DNA of 64,000 nucleotides from Endomychus coccineus (taxonomy: Eukaryota > Arthropoda > Insecta > Coleoptera > Endomychidae), in the NCBI GenBank assembly GCA_958510875.1, contig OY294067.1, positions 197,901,401 to 197,965,400 on the forward strand, read 5' to 3'. Below are positions 1 to 9,192 of this stretch, one piece after another; within the stretch, counting starts at the first letter, position 1; each line of letters opens with the position of its first letter. The notes under the pieces are model-generated. The model was not told the origin of the DNA. It ran no database searches and worked only from the letters and a program-made list of their open reading frames with translations. The position numbers and the translations under genes are program-made.

Positions 1-74
1 GAATTTTATTGACTCTTATTCAATATATCATCATTCAATTTGACCAACAAGTTTAACTAGTAATTCCTAATCAC

Positions 75-395
75 TTCTCTGCGAATACGACCTCCAGAAT
101 TTACGCTTGAATAGATATGAAGATGTAATTGTGCGGAGCGGTCCCTCGGGAGGGATCAAGAAATCGTAGTCAAGAACAGCTTCTGGGTGGGCTGAAATAT
201 ACACCCAGTGGTGGCAGCTTTGAAGAACCTTGAGGGTACATGGATCAACTAGAATCTTTGATACCCGAGCAGGCTCCAACAAACAACTCTCAATTAACAT
301 AACATGTCGATGAGGTATTGACGCTGCTTTGATTAATACCTAGCCGACTGTTACAAATACAGGTGTTACAAGCAGTGGGATAGGCTTTTAAACCT
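75..395. repeat. Dispersed repeat, copy 1
   Basis: About 320 bp that recur in the same orientation at 24829-25150 at roughly 80% identity by eye. Shared landmarks are GCGAATACGACCT near the start, GTGGTGGCAGCTT in the middle and GCCGACTGTTAC near the end. Similarity stops at the phrase AAACCTAT, exactly where the long inverted repeat begins in this copy. A minus-strand frame (67-300, 77 codons) is open here and its counterpart in the second copy is recognisably similar but carries stops. It may therefore derive from a coding part of a mobile element. I do not recognise the family. Confidence 0.75.
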
Positions 396-401
396 ATTAG
401 T

Positions 402-1045
402 GGAGTAAATCTGGCGAGAAAAAAGGCCAGGTTGGCGAAAATTTTACGATGCTTAGCGACCAAGTGAAAGTGTTTGTTAGGGAACTAATAACAACCCCCT
501 GAAATTTCTATTCCCCAAAGTGGGTGCCATCACTTTTTTTTGGCCAAAAAGTTTTTTTTTTACATTTTTAAGGGCAGTTTAGCAAAAAAAATTAATATCT
601 TCGGTTGTATTGGAAATTAAGAGACAATGTGAATTGTCAAAATTTTTGTCAATGTTTAAGGAACTTCCACTTCAAATTTCATGTCGATCCGACCTCCCCC
701 CTCCCCGTAATAGATATAGATATACTCATATATGCAAGGAATCTTGCGTAACGGCTAACTCGGTCATTTCTCAATCGATTTGGCTGAGATTTGAACTGAA
801 GATAGGTGTTATAATTTCAAAACTCTCTTTCGAATTTCAAGTGAAAATATTGGATATTTTGTCAGAAATTCGACTTTGAGTCAATTTTTTAGTTATTTTT
901 CAAATCAAGATATCTCATGTCATTTACATCCGATCTGGATCTGCTTTGCGGGAACATTCAGGTATTCGCATATAGTTTCATGTCATGAAACTCAGATTCT
1001 ATTCATTCATTCTTCCGGCCTATTTTGGCCATTTTTGGTATTAAT
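402..1045 (+). repeat. Left arm of a long inverted repeat
   Basis: This ~640-bp stretch matches the reverse complement of 10135-10755 at roughly 75-80% identity. Landmarks shared in inverted order are GGAGTAAATCTGGCG (outer end), TTTTACGATGCTTAGCGAC, CCGACCTCCCCCCTCCCC, GGCTGAGATTTG and GTTTCATGTCATGAAACT (near the inner end). The two arms bound an older element into which the Gypsy retrotransposon inserted; without that insertion it would span about 1.9 kb. Outer flanks suggest a 3-bp TAT target duplication, but this is weak. No transposase is visible between the arms, so this is probably a non-autonomous DNA transposon or foldback element. Confidence 0.8.
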
Positions 1046-1279
1046 ATCCCCAAAACTTTTGTCAAATTAATTAATTTAGGCTCAGAAGTTGATAGCGCTT
1101 TGGGCTCCGGGATTTTCACGTGGCCTATCGAAATCAGAAGGTTCAAATTGTATGAAAACACAATTGCATGAACGCCAGACTCCCTATGTAATCAGCTACG
1201 AAAGTAATCATTTTGAGGTTTCCCTGGAGCAGCTCGCTACGCGTCAGTTAGAGCTTATACATTTTACCTCGGTCTTGTT
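1046..1279. other. Interior of the inverted-repeat element, left part
   Basis: Unique-looking sequence between the left inverted-repeat arm and the Gypsy insertion point. I see no conserved coding frame. Its continuation is 9766-10134 on the other side of the retrotransposon. Confidence 0.5.
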
Positions 1280-1461
1280 ATGTTGTAACGAAGCGTCGTT
1301 ACTAATTAATATTATTGCCCAAGTAAGTCACCTCTACCGAAATAAAGGAATCAAACTTTGGTACACTATGTGTATAAAAACCCGACAGCAGAGTGTAGCT
1401 CCTGATAAGCGAGTCCGCGTTCCGGCGACATTCTCAATGACATGACGTGTCAACTTCAGAG

Positions 1462-1498
1462 TATAAAAGGAGGCCGGTCTCCCATCTGAAAATCACTT
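1462..1498 (+). promoter_or_regulatory. LTR core promoter (TATA plus initiator)
   Basis: TATAAAA at 1462-1468 is followed by TCACTT at 1493-1498, a good insect initiator match. The A at 1495 lies 33 nt from the first T of the TATA box, the usual spacing. It predicts an R region starting near 1495. The same pair recurs in the 3' LTR at 8082-8088 and about 8113-8118. A second TATAAAAA near 1372 is an alternative. Confidence 0.6.
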
Positions 1499-1636
1499 GC
1501 GAGGAGACCACCGTAGCTGAAGCAGTAAACCCGAGATACCGAAAGTAGAGTTTTTCCATTTAATCCGATAAATGGAGAGTAAGTATATTCTCGACTTTGC
1601 TAACTAATAATTTTTCCGTAAAGATTCAATTGCCGA

Positions 1637-2340
1637 ATTTACATTTCAATAATTCTAGAAAACAGTCCAGTGTTGACGATTGTTTTTCCTGAATATATTG
1701 GGAAACGCCGTACTGTTCATAATTAATTATTATTTTCCGTCACTATTCGAATCTGAATTTACATTTCAATAATTCTAGAAAACAGTCCAGTGTTGACGAT
1801 TGTTTTTCCTGAATATATTGGGAAACGCCGTACTGTTCATAATTAATTATTATTTTCCGTCACTATTTGAATCTGAATTTACATTTCAATAATTCTAGAA
1901 AACAGTCCAGTGTTGACGATTGTTTCTCCTGAATATATTGGGAAACGCCGTACTGTTCATAATTAATTATTATTTTCCGTCACTATTTGAATCTGAGTTT
2001 ATTTCAATAATTCTAGAAAACAGTCAAGTGTTGACGATTGTTTTCCTGAATAGATAGGGGAGCGCCGTACTGTTCATAATTAATTATTATTTTCCGTCAC
2101 TATTTGAATCTGAGTTTATTTCAATAATTCTAGAAAACAGTCAAGTGTTGACGATTGTTTTCCTGAATAGATAGGGAAGCGCCGTACTGTTCATGATTAG
2201 TAATTATTTTCCGTCACTATTTGAATCTGAGTCTATTTCAATAATTCTAGAAAACAGTCAAGTGTTGACGATTGTTTTTCCTGAATATATTGTGAAGAGC
2301 TGTTCCGTTCATGATTTAATAATATTTTCCGTGAAGAATC
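1637..2340 (+). repeat. Six tandem 116-120-bp units in the 5' LTR
   Basis: Units start near 1637, 1756, 1875, 1995, 2110 and 2229. Each runs through TTCAATAATTCTAGAAAACAG, TGTTGACGATTG, a CGCCGTACTGTTCAT block and TTTTCCGTCACTAT. The first three are ~120 bp and nearly identical; the next three share GAGTYTATTTC starts and are shorter; a diverged partial unit follows. All lie downstream of the predicted start site, so they would form part of the transcribed leader. The 3' LTR carries the same array at about 8257-8960. Confidence 0.92.
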
Positions 2341-3144
2341 AATTTTTGTTTTAATTTTCAATCAAATTCTACGAGACGATTCAGTGTTGACAGTCGTTTC
2401 ATATGAATGCAATGATGAATACCAGTTTAGTTAACAATTAGGAATTTTCGTAAAGAGATTGAGTTCCATTTCAAGTTAGGGATTCCCCGTGAACAATTTA
2501 ATAGTAATTTGTTCTTCCGAACACTAATTCCGTATTTCTATTAAACCAAAAGATAAACCGAGGCGTAATAAATTGTCATAAGGAGAGACACAGTAGTACA
2601 CGGGTGCTTGGTCACCTCTCAAGTAAACAGATTTCCGAGTCGAATTCAGGAAGACGTGTACAATCTGATATTCTCATTTCTTACATCGTGTTAGGGTATA
2701 TTGACCTAATCGAGATACCAGCTGTTAGTGAGCCTGATAAAAAACTTTCGCGGAATCATTTGGATTTAATAATCGAATAGCGTATATCATATAGGGATGA
2801 CCGAATATCACTGTCTTATAAATGTTGTCATTTCCAGTGAAAACTCTGTATAGATATTTTGATTGTTGATAATTGTATATAATATTGTAAATAGTTAATG
2901 ATTTATTTCTTTTTATAAATAGCTACAAAGGTTTGTCATCATTTTATTCAAGGCAAAGACATTATTCTTCTGTAGGAAGAGCATCTCTCAAATAACAACC
3001 ACAAAACTAAACTAGAAGAACTCTGACCTTCTTACTTGTAAGAAACCCAGGCAGGTCTGCTAAGGTACATGACCGTACCGTAACCTTAGGGGACAACTAA
3101 TCTTCCACCAAAATTAGTCATTTGGGCGGGAGTTGGTTACAAAA

Positions 3145-3162
3145 TGGCGCCCGAGCAGGGAC
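3145..3162 (+). promoter_or_regulatory. Primer-binding site, tRNA-Lys type
   Basis: TGGCGCCCGAGCAGGGAC lies three bases after the 5' LTR. It starts with the TGG that pairs with the tRNA 3' CCA and agrees with the well-known lysine (UUU) primer site at 17 of 18 positions. The single difference would give a G-U pair with the common tRNA-Lys sequence. It primes minus-strand DNA synthesis. Confidence 0.9.
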
Positions 3163-3163
3163 C

Positions 3164-3169
3164 GTAAGT
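3164..3169 (+). promoter_or_regulatory. Candidate splice donor in the leader
   Basis: GTAAGT immediately behind the primer-binding site matches the donor consensus after the cut. The exon side (ACC) is weak. A second GTAAGT lies at 1579-1584 inside the LTR, ~85 nt after the predicted start site. Either could join to the acceptor-like tract before ORF3. No splicing evidence exists within the sequence itself. Confidence 0.4.
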
Positions 3170-3272
3170 TGCCCTAAAAGGGGACTTTGAAAGAAAAAAA
3201 AAAAACCGAACAAAACTTGGAAAACAAAAAAATCTGGAAATTTTATTTTTGTGTCTTTGCCTTATAAAATGA

Positions 3273-4247
3273 GTGTGGAAGAAGGTGGTTCTAGATCCTC
3301 AGGCAATAGTAGAGTATCTTGGATCTACACAAAAAAGGAAGGAGGAACTGCAAGTAGAACTGTTCAAAGTTGGACTCAGCGTGATGGGAACAGTAGATGA
3401 CATGAGAAAGCGATTGGTGGAGCACTACCGAACTCATCCCAGAACAGCAGATGAAGAAAGAGATCTCACGCCGGGAGGAGAATTTTCTCAAATACCTCCA
3501 CCCCCCCCCCCCCCCCCCGACAACAGTGATCGATCTAAGCTCATGGACCAGGTGCGAAAATGGGGTTTGCATTTTGAAGGAAAGAAGGATAGTTTAGAAT
3601 TCCTGGAACGGTTTTCCGAATTGAAAGAATCGTACGGAATTGAGGATACAGACTGTCTTCATGTATTACCGGAAGTGCTGAGAGGGCAAGCTTTATTGTG
3701 GTACCGGAATAATAACCGACAATGGGTCACGTGGGATGACTTCATTACCGATTTCGAATTGTATTTTCTACCGACAAACTATCGCCGAGACATCCTGGAT
3801 TCCATTATAAAAAGGGTTCAGGCTCCGCAAGAGTCCTCTAAGGACTACGTGATTGCTCTGCAAACTTTATGCAGGCGTGGACAAGTATTGTCGAAAACCG
3901 AAGAATTATCAAGGATTTATAAAAATCTCCGCCCGGATGTGAGACAATATGTACGTCCCAGGGATTTTACTTCTCTCGCCGAATTGATCCGATTATGTGA
4001 GGAATATGAAATTGTAGAGCAAGAACTGGTGCATACTAAAGCGACGTCCAAGGTACCAAAAGACACCAACCCGCCTCGCGATATCAACATGATTCTTTCT
4101 CCCACGGGATCCAGGGCCCAGGAGATATGTTGGAGATGTGGAGGGAAAGGACACAGGCGGTTCCAATGCAGGGGTCCCTTTAGAAAATTTTGTTCCCAAT
4201 GCGGAAAACAAGGAGTGTTAATCAAGGATTGTGGATGCCAGAAATAA
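3273..4247 (+). CDS. gag: Gypsy Gag (capsid/nucleocapsid) protein
   Basis: Structural protein of the retrotransposon particle. From the N-terminus: a SAP-like segment (about residues 25-50, ELFKVGLSVMGTVDDMRKRL), a run of prolines encoded by an 18-C homopolymer (3501-3518), a Ty3-type capsid region (about residues 85-245), and a CCHC zinc knuckle at 286-299 (CWRCGGKGHRRFQC). A second knuckle at 307-320 has Val where His is expected. The start is uncertain: the frame opens directly after an in-frame TGA at 3270-3272, and the only nearby ATG (3269) is in another frame. Either a small indel near the start or initiation further in (first internal Met in SVMG) is possible. It ends at 4247 and overlaps pol by 64 nt in the -1 relation. 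Confidence 0.9.
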   Translation: MWKKVVLDPQAIVEYLGSTQKRKEELQVELFKVGLSVMGTVDDMRKRLVEHYRTHPRTADEERDLTPGGEFSQIPPPPPPPPDNSDRSKLMDQVRKWGLHFEGKKDSLEFLERFSELKESYGIEDTDCLHVLPEVLRGQALLWYRNNNRQWVTWDDFITDFELYFLPTNYRRDILDSIIKRVQAPQESSKDYVIALQTLCRRGQVLSKTEELSRIYKNLRPDVRQYVRPRDFTSLAELIRLCEEYEIVEQELVHTKATSKVPKDTNPPRDINMILSPTGSRAQEICWRCGGKGHRRFQCRGPFRKFCSQCGKQGVLIKDCGCQK

Positions 4248-7200
4248 TTTTCGGGAAACGCCCGAACGTCCGACGCCAAGACAGGCTTCGTCGGAACGTT
4301 ATAAGTCCGTTGCCTGTCACCGGAAATGTATCCACGCTTGCCGAAGCGTTGCCCGATCCGAGGATACATTTAGAGGTGAAAATCGGATCAAGAAAATTCT
4401 CCGCTTTAATTGATACGGGATCGGTTGAATCCTATATCAATGATGACGTCGCCGATTATTGTAATGAACTAAATATTCCGGATACCCGCACTTGTCAAAA
4501 GGCTAGCTTAGCGGATGGAACTATTATTAATATGCAGAGAGGATACTATATTAAATGTACCGCAGCCTTGCAGGATAAGGAAGGTCAATTTTTAGTACTT
4601 CCCGGTATGGTATCGCAAATGCTTATTGGAATAGATTTGATTCGCCACTGGAGAGTGACAATCAACTTCAGCGAACCTAGGACTTTCGACTCTAGTGAGC
4701 GAAAAGAGGTTGATCCCATACAGTCGATAACTCGATTAGCGACGACCCAGGAAGCACGGTTGCAGGCATTTTTGAAGGAAGAATTAAAACTATTTGAGGG
4801 TATTAAAGGATGTACTCCTTTGGTAAAACATCAAATTAAATTAAAGAACATAACTCCGATTAAACAACGATACTGACCTCAAAATCCGGCTATGCAAAAA
4901 GTGCTGGATGAGGAGGTGGACAAAATGTTGAAAGAAAGGATCATTGAACCATCCAGTAGTCCGTGGAGCTCGCCAGTCGTTCTTGTCAAAAAGAACGAAG
5001 GAAAATACCGTTTCTGCATAGACTTTAGGGAAGTCAATGACCAATCTGAAAAAGATGCATATCCCTTGCCGTTCATTACGGCAAAATTGGAGAAACTGAA
5101 AGAGGCTCGATATGTATCCACTTTAGACTTGAAACAGGGTTATTGGCAAGTACCGCTCACTCCAGATAGTAAACCGGTTACAGCTTTTACCGTACCAGGC
5201 CGAGGGTTATATCAATTCACGGTGATGCCCTTCGGCTTACATTCAGCACCAGCGACATTCCAAAGACTTTTAGATAAAGTCATTGGACCCGATATGGAGC
5301 CTAACGCCTACCCCTATATCGATGACATAATCGTCGTGAGCAAGACCTTCGAGGAACATCTGACCCATTTGGGAAAGGTCTTTGCTAGATTAAGACTGGC
5401 TAATTTGCAGATTAACCCCGACAAATGCCATTTCTGCAAACCAGAATTGAAATATCTGGGGCATCTGGTAGGCCAAGAAGGCATAAAGACTGACCCCGAT
5501 AAAATAAAGGCCATCTTGCAGATGAAACCTCCTGAGCATATAAGAGGACTGCGGAGGTTTTTAGGGGTAGCCTCTTGGTATAGAAGATTTATACCCTCTT
5601 TTTCTAAGATTGTGGCTCCACTGACCAGCCTGTTAAAGAAGAAAATGAAGTTTGTTTGGTTAGGTGAACAGGAGGAAGCTTTCCAGAAAATCAAAGAGAA
5701 ACTTACACAGGCTCCAGTGCTAACCTGCCCTGACTTCTCGCAACCATTTATCCTTCAGACTGATGCCTCCGATTATGGTTTGGGAGTGGCCCTTACTCAG
5801 AAAATAAGTGGTCAGGAGCAGATAATCGCGTTCGCCAGCAGAACTTTGAGTCCATCGGAGAAAAACTATTCTGTCACCGAGAAGGAGTGTCTGGCCATCC
5901 TTTTCGGAATACGAAAGATGAGAATGTATTTAGAGGGTTATCGGTTTACCGTTATCTCCGATCACCGGGCGTTAAAGTGGTTACGCAATTTGAAAAACCC
6001 TTCTCAGAGATTGGCTCGGTGGGTAATCGAACTCCAACAATACGATTTCGATATAGTATATCGAGAAGGTGTGCTCAACCGATTGGCCGATACCTTATCT
6101 AGTGCACCCCTAGAAGCAGAAGAAGAGCAAGCAGAAATTGCCGTTGTACAGGAGGAAAGTGTCGACCCGTGGTTGAACAAGAAAATGAAAGAAGTTTCGG
6201 AAAAACCCGAACAATGGTCAGATTACCGTATAGAGAATAATCGTTTGTACCGATATTTTTATGAGGCAAATGATTATACCGAAGGAGCTCAATCCGAACC
6301 GTGGAAATTATGCGTTTCCAAACAAGAGCGGCCTAGAATTTTGAATGAATGTCATGACGAAAGCACCGCGGGACATATGGGCATTACGAAAACAATTGCC
6401 CGAGTGGCCCGAAAATATTTCTGGCCAGGGATGTTTAGAGAAATCTCGCAATATGTTCGTAATTGTCCCCAATGTTTGAAACATAAACCCTCGCAACAAC
6501 AACCGGCAGGACTAATGCAGCAAAGTCAAGTGTCACAGCCCTGGGAAGTCGTGAGTGTAGACTTGGTGGGACCCTTACCACGCTCATCGAAAGCTAATAA
6601 TTATTTACTAGTGTTTCAGGACAAAATGACGAAATGGGTAGAATGTCAAGCCATTCGGAAAGCCAATACCGCAACGGTTCTTCGAATTTTCCAGGAAAGA
6701 ATATTGATGCGATTTGGATGTCCTCGAGTTCTGATCAGTGATAATGGCTCTCAGTTTATAGCCAACCAATTCAAAAGTTTTCTTTCGGAAATTGGCATAC
6801 GGCACAAACTGACCCCTCCGTATACACCGCAAGCGAATCCCGTAGAGAGGGTTAATAAAGTTATCAAAACCATGGTCGCTCAAATCTGCGAAGTCGATCA
6901 CCGAAAATGGGATGTGAGTCTACCCGAATTGATGTTTGCCCTCAATACCGCCCGTCATGACTCCACTGGTTTCACCCCGGCCTTCTTAAATTATGGGAGA
7001 GAGCTGAAACAACCACGCACGCTGTTTCGAGAAGCTCAAGGACAACCCGACGCTTGCAAAGGAAATTTCGAACCCACCGTACATGCAGAGTATTTGACTG
7101 GCTTACAAGACGTGATGAGTTTTGTGAAACTTAAGTTGAATAGGGCCTATAATGTCCAGAGCCATCACTATAATTTGAGACGTAAAGATTGGATACCGCG

Positions 7201-7402
7201 CGTAGGAGATGAGGTCATGAAGAGGGAACATCCACTGTCGTCAGGGGTGCAAGGATTCGCGGCAAAACTAGCCCCCAAGTTCGCAGGCCCATACCGTGTG
7301 AAGAAGATCCTGTCTCCGGTAGTAGTCCTCCTTGACAATGGAAGAGGGCGTCCACCTCTTCGAGTCCATGTCAAGGATTTGAAGACAATAACTAAGAACT
7401 AA
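4184..7402 (+). pseudogene. pol: Gypsy Pol polyprotein (PR-RT-RH-IN) with one in-frame stop
   Basis: The frame is open from 4184 to 7402 except for a TGA at 4874-4876; segments 4190-4876 and 4892-7402 share it. Part 1 is the aspartic protease (ALIDTGS, residues 72-78 from 4190; flap-distal LIGIDL near the end). Part 2, numbered from 4892: reverse transcriptase with YIDD at 142-145; RNase H with Asp291, SDH at 356-358 and Asp400; integrase with HHCC (His488, His495, Cys524, Cys527) and catalytic Asp557, Asp617, Glu652 (35 apart, as usual); and a GPY motif near the C-terminus. The stop falls at the protease/RT junction, in a spot otherwise conserved in Gypsy elements, so it looks like a point nonsense change rather than a gene boundary. 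Pol lies -1 to gag, the usual frameshift arrangement. Confidence 0.95.
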
Positions 7403-7421
7403 TTTTTTTATTCCTTCAGGT
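7403..7421 (+). promoter_or_regulatory. Splice-acceptor-like tract before ORF3
   Basis: Between the pol stop (7400-7402) and the ORF3 ATG (7422) lies a pyrimidine tract ending TTCCTTCAG/GT, with the AG at 7418-7419, three bases before the ATG. This is a strong 3' splice-site match. It fits expression of ORF3 from a spliced subgenomic RNA, as known for env of insect Gypsy-type elements. Inferred from sequence only. Confidence 0.6.
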
Positions 7422-7907
7422 ATGACGTCCAGCCCGCAGATTCGTACCCCTGAAGTTCCCCGTACTCCCGGAGACGATGCCGAGGCCGCTCTTCAGCTGG
7501 GTCGGAAGTATCTGGAGCTATTCGGACATACACCGGACACGAGCCCGATTCTCCAATTGTATCATTCCCCGTTGCCCAGCGAGATGCCTCCAACCCCCGG
7601 CCGTCTTCTCTTCAACATCAGCCCCTCCCCGAAGGCAGAGACTTCTATTCCCAGTGTAAATAACCCAGTGCCCCAGAGTGACAGAGACACCATTAGTGGC
7701 ATAATTAGGATAAGTAGTATTAAGACTAGCGTTAAGAATATTTGTAAACGTCCGCGCCGAAAGAAATTCCGCTATTATCGGGTTAGGGATCCTTCTGGTA
7801 AAGTAGTAGTCCGCGTTAAGCTGCCCTGGGACGCCAACTTACCAGGAGTATTTGGATGGAAAATTTTAATAAAATTAAAATTTTTCCGAAGGAAGGGAGG
7901 TGTGTAA
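7422..7907 (+). CDS. ORF3, basic S/T-P-rich protein of unknown function
   Basis: 161 codons between pol and the 3' LTR. It is uninterrupted, starts with ATG 20 bases after the pol stop, and its TAA lies inside the first bases of the 3' LTR, so it overlaps the polypurine tract. I do not recognise the protein. The N-terminal ~75 residues are rich in Ser/Thr-Pro pairs (RTPG, HTPDTSP, HSP, PTPG, SPSP), a pattern typical of proline-directed phosphorylation in disordered regions. About residues 108-116 form a basic cluster (KRPRRKK) resembling a nuclear localisation signal, followed by a compact segment with RVRDPSGKVVVRVKLPWD and a basic tail. There is no signal peptide, transmembrane helix or Cys pattern, so it is unlikely to be an envelope protein despite its position. 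A regulatory or nucleic-acid-binding accessory protein is a guess. Confidence 0.75.
   Translation: MTSSPQIRTPEVPRTPGDDAEAALQLGRKYLELFGHTPDTSPILQLYHSPLPSEMPPTPGRLLFNISPSPKAETSIPSVNNPVPQSDRDTISGIIRISSIKTSVKNICKRPRRKKFRYYRVRDPSGKVVVRVKLPWDANLPGVFGWKILIKLKFFRRKGGV
7888..7900 (+). promoter_or_regulatory. Polypurine tract
   Basis: GAAGGAAGGGAGG, all purine, two bases upstream of the 3' LTR. It should prime plus-strand synthesis. It is simultaneously the last coding stretch of ORF3 (Arg-Arg-Lys-Gly-Gly). Confidence 0.85.
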
Positions 7908-8256
7908 CGAAGCGTCGTTACTAATTAATATTATTGCCCAAGTAAGTCACCTCTACCGAAATAAAGGAATCAAACTTTGGTACACTATGTGTATAAAAAC
8001 CCGACAGCAGAGTGTAGCTCCTGATAAGCGAGTCCGCGTTCCGGCGACATTCTCAAATGACATGACGTGTCAACTTCAGAGTATAAAAGGAGGCCGGTCT
8101 CCCATCTGAAAATCACTTGCGAGGAGACCACCGTAGCTGAAGCAGTAAACCCGAGATACCGAAAGTAGAGTTTCTCCATTTAATCCGATAAATGGAGAGT
8201 AAGTATATTCTCAACTTTGCTAACTAATAATTTTTCCGTAAAGATTCAATTGCCGA

Positions 8257-8960
8257 ATTTACATTTCAATAATTCTAGAAAACAGTCCAGTGTTGACGAT
8301 TGTTTTTCCTGAATATATTGGGAAACGCCGTACTGTTCATAATTAATTATTATTTTCCGTCACTATTTGAATCTGAATTTACATTTCAATAATTCTAGAA
8401 AACAGTCCAGTGTTGACGATTGTTTTTCCTGAATATATTGGGAAACGCCGTACTGTTCATAATTAATTATTATTTTCCGTCACTATTTGAATCTGAATTT
8501 ACATTTCAATAATTCTAGAAAACAGTCCAGTGTTGACGATTGTTTCTCCTGAATATATTGGGAAACGCCGTACTGTTCATAATTAATTATTATTTTCCGT
8601 CACTATTTGAATCTGAGTTTATTTCAATAATTCTAGAAAACAGTCAAGTGTTGACGATTGTTCTCCTGAATAGATAGGGAAGCGCCGTACTGTTCATAAT
8701 TAATTATTATTTTCCGTCACTATTTGAATCTGAGTTTATTTCAATAATTCTAGAAAACAGTCAAGTGTTGACGATTGTTTTCCTGAATAGATAGGGAAGC
8801 GCCGTACTGTTCATAATTAGTTATTATTTTCCGTCACTATTTGAATCTGAGTCTATTTCAATAATTCTAGAAAACAGTCAAGTGTTGACTATTGTTTTTC
8901 CTGAATATATTGTGAAGAGCTGTTCCGTTCATGATTTAATAATATTTTCCGTGAAGAATC
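8257..8960 (+). repeat. Tandem ~116-120-bp units in the 3' LTR
   Basis: Same six-unit array as 1637-2340, in the same order and with the same unit-to-unit variants. The array therefore predates this insertion rather than having expanded here. Confidence 0.9.
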
Positions 8961-9186
8961 AATTTTTGTTTTAATTTTCAATCAAATTCTACGAGACGAT
9001 TCAGTGTTGACAGTCGTTTCATATGAATGCAATGATGAATACCAGTTTAGTTAACAATTAGGAATTTTCGGAAAGAGATTGAGTTCCATTTCAAGTTAGG
9101 GATTCCCCGTGAACAATTTAATAGTAATTTGTTCTTCCGAACACTAATTCCGTATTTCTATTAAACCAAAAGATAAACCGAGGCGT

Positions 9187-9192
9187 AATAAA
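9187..9192 (+). terminator. Candidate polyadenylation signal in the 3' LTR
   Basis: AATAAA inside GGCGTAATAAATTG. It would place the RNA 3' end about 1.1 kb into the LTR. A second AATAAA at 9534-9539 exists only in this LTR, created by a T-to-A difference from the 5' copy. Confidence 0.4.

Larger units (their letters stand above)
1284..3141 (+). repeat. 5' LTR of the Gypsy element
   Basis: 1858 bp, beginning TGTAACGAAGCG and ending GGTTACA. It is nearly identical to 7903-9761. It contains two TATA-like boxes (TATAAAAA near 1372 and TATAAAAG at 1462), six tandem ~116-120-bp units and an AATAAA at 2567-2572. This is long for an insect Gypsy LTR. Confidence 0.97.

Noticed and set aside
1637..2340. 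Regular tandem units considered as a CRISPR array.
   Set aside because: Units are contiguous 116-120-bp repeats without spacers, inside a eukaryotic LTR.
7422..7907. ORF3 as an envelope gene.
   Set aside because: Too short, with no signal peptide, membrane anchor, furin-like site in a suitable context or Cys pattern.
1089..8109. Frames at 1089-1445 and 7900-8109 within the LTRs.
   Set aside because: They run through LTR promoter sequence. The first begins outside the element, so it cannot be an element gene.
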